Positions 25,301-31,300 of a stretch of DNA of 64,000 nucleotides are shown in pieces. The DNA comes from Micrasema longulum. Taxonomy: Eukaryota; Arthropoda; Insecta; Trichoptera; Brachycentridae. A program made the position numbers and the translations under genes. How positions within the stretch are numbered: position 1 is the first letter of the stretch; every line of letters begins with the position of its first letter. Under the pieces are notes generated by a model. It did no database searches, had not been told where the DNA came from, and was given only the letters and a program-made list of their open reading frames with translations. Location of the stretch: assembly GCA_022494885.1 (NCBI GenBank), contig JAGVSM010001212.1, forward strand, positions 144,749 to 208,748, given 5' to 3'.

Positions 25301-28300
25301 AATTTATTATATAAATAAAACACGAGTGATACTTTAATCCACAAATTTGGAATATTCAGTGACCGGTTTCATTTCGACCAGTCTCGAAGATGTCGCGAAA
25401 GCGATGAAACCGGTCACCGGATATTCCAAATTTGTAGATTAAAGTATCACTCGTGTTTTATTTATATAATAAATTACAATGAACTTTATTCAAGAATTTT
25501 CACTTACAAACTTAAATGTCATAGAGAATAATCCTATATTCAGTTTAAAAAATACGAAACAAGATGTTTTTGCTAACGTTAACGTAAAAAAAAGATTTAA
25601 TTATTTTTTTTGCAAAGTATTGGAAACTCTGTAATGATCACGCAAAATGCGCAGGTGGCCGTGTGACGGTCCGAGGCCAACAAACGAATTTCGTGCACTA
25701 TATTTGTATTTCTCTCTCACTTCTGTGCTAATAGTTAAACTATATACTAGTAACAAGCCATGGTCGGCTATCGCCCACTGTTACATGCTAGGGGATTAGG
25801 CCCTTCGGGCCTAATGTAATTGACCCTCCGGGCCTCGTTTCATCGGTACTACGAGCCTCAGTTGATCGGCCGTTGATTAGGATCTCAGACACCTTTATTT
25901 ATTTTATGCTCTTTGGGCAATCTAAATGTAATAAAGGAGAACCTGTCACTCAAAACTATGCTACCAAAACCACACAAAATTTACAGATATATTTTTTTTT
26001 TTTTTTTAGCCAGTTAACAGACTTATGGAAGCCCTAACAGATTGACATTGACGATATATATAATGACACATAATCTAAACAATCTTAAAATCTATTGAAA
26101 TTTACTAAACGTATAATTATGGCATAATCTAGGCGGATGTGGTAAGTGTGTCATCGCGAGTCAGGAGTGACAACATCGCTTGTTTCTTGAATGCTTGCCT
26201 TTGCTGTAGAAACACATCGACAGTTCCGTTTAACGAGATTTTGTTCACTGTTCTGAGAATCCTTGGCAAAGGGGAAAATAATCCGATGTTGGTTTTATAA
26301 TTTCCCATAGCAAAAACAGCATTGGTACGCAAGTTACGATGAGGTAAATTATGTTTAAACTGAGCAAGGATATCATGGGCATCTATACAGTTAGACGTTA
26401 ATTTGTGCAAGAATATCAAACCAGCCAAAATCTTTCTGAATTGAGTAGATATGAAAGTACTCAAGACGATCATAATAGTTAATTATGAAAGTATTTGATC
26501 TAATTTGATTGTCCTGTGGCAAGTGTCTCGGACTCACGGACCAAAGGTCTGTGGTTCGAATCCCACTCTACCCCAACTTGATTCCATTTTCTTATAGTGA
26601 GTTATTTACAACTCGTTGAAAGTGGCTTTTAAAATTAAAAATTGGGGTAAATCAGAAAGCAAATAATTCTTTTATAAAAAAAATAAAAATAAATATAAAC
26701 GTCTCGAAGATGTCACGAAAGCGATGAAACCGGTCATTGGATATTCCGAATTTGTCTTTTATTTCTATAATCAACTAAATATAAACGGTTGTTTTTTTTT
26801 TTTTAATTTATAGTTATATTGAATTTTTTGGATATTATTATTATTTAAATTTTTCAAGTATCATTTAATGAAATGAAAAAAAATACAGATAAAAATAAGG
26901 TCTTTTATAAACACTGGAATTTCCTAGCTAGTCGGGAACTGAAACAATGAACCTCTGGGCGTTTTAAATCTGTAAAATAAATAAATAAAATAATTGCTAA
27001 AAATGTTTAAAGTATATTATATTGTTTTTCGCACTGAAATGTTTTTTTAATTGCTCATTGAATAATGATAAAATAATAATAGTATCAAATTTTTCGAAAT
27101 TTCATGTAGAACATCACCTCATATTTATCTCATTTTGTAATTTTTGAGGAAAAACTCCCCTTTTGCTTGGGACGACCGCATTCCTTTTGGTTGTTTTAGG
27201 TTGACTAAAAGTAAAAATATTTAACAACTTACAACAGGGATGGAGAATACCTTAAATAAAGGAATATGGAAGTCTAAGCCTTTACAGGGCTTATGGGCTT
27301 ACCATCCAATGACAGGTCATAAGCCCTGTAAATGCCTAGACTTCCATATTTCCGTATTTAAGGTATTCTCCATCCCTGCTGTAATTTGTTAATCTTAATG
27401 ACTCCCAAGGGGGTAAAATCCAGTCTTTTGTCTACGAACATTTGGACAAACTCAAATATTGTAGTAAAAATATTTGTTTTTTTTTTTTTAAATTTATTTA
27501 TTTATTCATATATATGTACATTAAAAAATTGAATATCTTAGTTCATACATATAGAAATAATTAAAATAATTAGGTAAAATTAGGTATTTATAAAAAAAAC
27601 ACATTAGTATACATGATATCCAAAGAATAATATGTTAAAAAAGTAAGAGAATCTTGTAATGAAAAACTCCTTCCCTTGTATGATTTAGCTCCGCGGGCCC
27701 CGCGTTGACCACCCATGCCGTAGACGGTTTTTAACACTGAATAGATAATGTTTTTAAGTACTATCGTATGGCAAAAAATATTGTCTGGATGTGGATGCTA
27801 ACAGAAGATTAAAACCGACCTTGTTAAAATGTTAACAGTAGTTTTTATTGTTATGAAAAAAATGTCTGGTATTGTAGCATAATAAAGACCGTAGGATCTT
27901 TTATCAAAGGCTAAAGGTTAAAGTCAAATTCTGAGATAAAAGTCTGACATATTTTTATGATTTATAGCACGCGGTGGGTAAATAAGTTAATAAAATATTC
28001 CAAATAATTTCTAATTACAATAATATTTGTGATTTTGTCGAAATCATCTAAGTTTTAATGCATTCATAATTTGTTTTTAAAGTTTAAGGATTTAACCATT
28101 GCGCGTTGTATTGTTTTAATATTTTTATTCATTCGCTCCAAAAAGAAGCATGTGGACATCGCCAGACGCCTCCTATAGCTCAATCACAAATAACCGTCGA
28201 CGTGCTTTAAAACATGCTAAGCATTTGAGCGATCATAATGAACATGCCTAAGTTATCGCAGTCATAAATTAATGTGAGTGTAATCTCTAAGTCAAGGCTC

Positions 28301-31300
28301 GCATCGGTTTGTTTTTTGTTTTCCTCGTAAATAAATACAGTTCACGGGCGAGAAATCGGAGTTTACCATAAAAAATAATACAATAAATTGCATTTGCAAA
28401 ATAATAAGGAGTATCCTTTACAAAAAAGGGAAAATTAAATTACAATTACTACGGCGACTACTTTTCTTGACATTTGGCTTGCCGACCGCCGGCTAAATGC
28501 AATAAATAGCGTGAATTTTTTTTTTAAAAATAGCAGTTTTGGAATATTTTCCATATTTACACCAGTGAAATTCAAATATGTGATTGCGCAGCAGGATTAT
28601 AAAAAGTAAATATTTTGACATTTAATATTAGGTGTTCGCGGATGTTCAATTGTGGTCGCGAATACGATATAAAACCATGGTGAGATTTTTTTATCGCGTC
28701 GCTTAATAATAGCACGTCGATAGTTATTTGTGACTGATCTACAGGATACCCTATCGCCTTCCAATACTCTCGCCTCCTCCCACGTCAATCCCGCTTTCCT
28801 AAGTTCCGATGAATAAAGCCGAAAGATCGACATCAGCAGCCTTCCAGGATGGCAGGAACCCGCGGGTGTATAGAAGAGGCAATTTGGGTTAAGGGTCTTC
28901 CAAGGCGTCCGCAGCACATGTCCAATCCAGGTCTAACGCCGCTTCCTCAAAACGCTCGTTATAGGAAACTGCTGCTTCCGTTCTCGGACTTCAATATCAT
29001 CATTTATCATTCCATGTCCGTTCCGAAGTTGGAGCATATAGTATCCACAAAGAGCTTCCATGCATATCTATCGGCTGCTAATTCCTTTGCATTCTCGTTA
29101 GTTAGGTTTTCGTCCTGAAGTTCTGACATAAGCTGCCGACAAACAGTCAGCAGTGGACGTCCAGGACGTCGAGAACTTGATGCCTTGAAAAGTAGGCAAG
29201 CGTGGTTAAGGCTTTCAGGGCTGGTATTCTGAACGCGTTTACAGCGCGCTATAATGCGTATTTAGTACGCAAAAACGCGCTATACCGCGCTATAATTTCG
29301 TTTGGAATACCAGGACGCATTAGCAGTATATTGCCCAGCCAACTGTATTGTTTCCGCTTGACGATAGTTGTCACCTGAATTTACTGCGTCCGTTCTCTTA
29401 TTACTTCATTACTCCCAAAGTCAAACCATCGCACACCCAAGATTCTTCTGAGATATTTATTCTCAGAACTCAGAATTTTGGTGTTTTGGGCCCTTGTGAG
29501 GTGCCACGATTCGCATCCATAGAGGAGAATAAGTTTTATGCCGCCGTTATATAGGTGGCATTTGGTTTTTCCTCTCGGTCACTTGGATCTCCAGACAGCC
29601 TTCATACTACGGGCGCCAGATATAAAGGGGCGCTGCAGGCGCCCCATTTTATCCTCTCGCTCATCGAGCGAATCCATCTTACTCGCAAATTTCCTTAATA
29701 GAGCGACAAACTCGTTATAATGGCCCACCATGAGCCTATAACTCCTCCAAAAAAGAAATTGGAAATTGAATTTTTCCACAGCTTTTTGGACACTACCTTT
29801 ATTTTACTCAATGAAAAATTTGAAAAGTTAAACGAGTACTCGAAATCTTGGTCTTTTCTGTTCAATATAAAAAAGACTCCGGAAAAAACTCTGTAGGAAT
29901 TTCCAATTGAAATTAACAGTAGATTCTAAATCCGATATAGATGGTTGTATGTTGTGTAATGAGCTCGTAAGTCTGAAATCATTTTTACCTGATCAAAATG
30001 TGTTTAATCCTGTCATTGTTTTATAGCGTTGCTAGTTGGGAAAGGAGTTTTTCTAAGCTTTAACTGATAAAAACGTATCTATGATCGATAATATCTCAAT
30101 CTAGATTGACAAACTTGGTATCTTTGTCAATCGAAAACGAAATTGCGGAAAACATAACCTTAAATATTTACATAAAAGAGATCGTTGATAGAAAGGCTAG
30201 AAAAATGAAATTTTATTAGTATTCTTTAAATAAATGGTTATTTCATTATTAACTTTGCCTTTTTTCGTATGGGTTTAAAGGGGTGGAAGATAGGGGGCGC
30301 CGTAGAAATCCCGTCCAGGGCGCTGGTAGAGCTAAAACCAGCCCTGACTATACCTTTATGTAAATATGATTCTGTCCCAAAATGAGTTTGTTGTAACTAC
30401 TGGGAGTAGAAAAGTTGTATGGTTTAATAAAAAAATGAAAATAACACGATGAGTTTTTGACTTACCCGGTACACAGACTTCGAGTAAATACGTTCGGATC
30501 GGACTTTGACACACATCCGCGTCAAAATCCATTAAAACAGTCCCAAAGATAGTTAAAATCACAGCAATCATTGGCAGTTTTCGTGGTTCACTCTTATTCA
30601 ACACACTTTCACCGAAACTCGTGGTCATATTGGCCACTGACTCTAAATTTGAAACATTGTTACTAATTCTCGTATCGCCTAACAGCAGGCCGATGTCTTT
30701 GCCATACGGAACTAGGATCAATCCGATAAATATTCCCAGGCAGAGGAAGAATATCAAAGGTCTTCGTCGACCCAGCTTGGATTTGCACCTGTCACTTATG
30801 GACCCCAAAAACGGGGCCAGGACTAATCCAAGAAGCGGGGAGAGGGCCCAAACCAGCGTCATTTTGTCATGTTCTATTCCCAATTCTAGAAGGATTGGTG
30901 AAACGAAGGCAGTCTCCACAGCGTACGCAAACTCGATGCCCATCACTCCAGCTGATAGTCGTAAAAAATCGAATGACGTCTTTTTCCTAGAAATAAAAAA
31001 AAAAAACACATTTAAACTTCGATTTCTACTTGTTGACTACGCAATATTTACGTATATTTTTACTCATGTGATATCAATACAACCATGTACTCCGCACTTC
31101 TGCCTTGGGTCTCCGCAGCAGAGTACGCTTGTCCCGTTTGCCAGAAGTCAGCACACGCAAACAAGTGGATATTGCTGTAAATGACATGGCGCAATTGGTG
31201 TCTGGCTGCCTGAAGCCCACACCGGTGCACAAACTTTATCCTATTATAGGAATCGCTCCACTCAACATCAGGAAAAACGTAGCGGTGGACACAGACAGAC

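Noticed and set aside
25790..25870. Bacterial-type terminator hairpin GGCCCTTCGGGCC
   Set aside because: The sequence is a eukaryotic intron with no U-tract context or gene end. It is probably part of a repeat.
26507..26580. tRNA gene candidates (also at 21589, 60537 and 17575 minus)
   Set aside because: They have A/B-box-like heads but no clean cloverleaf, a conserved non-tRNA body follows, and four diverged copies share it. These are SINEs.
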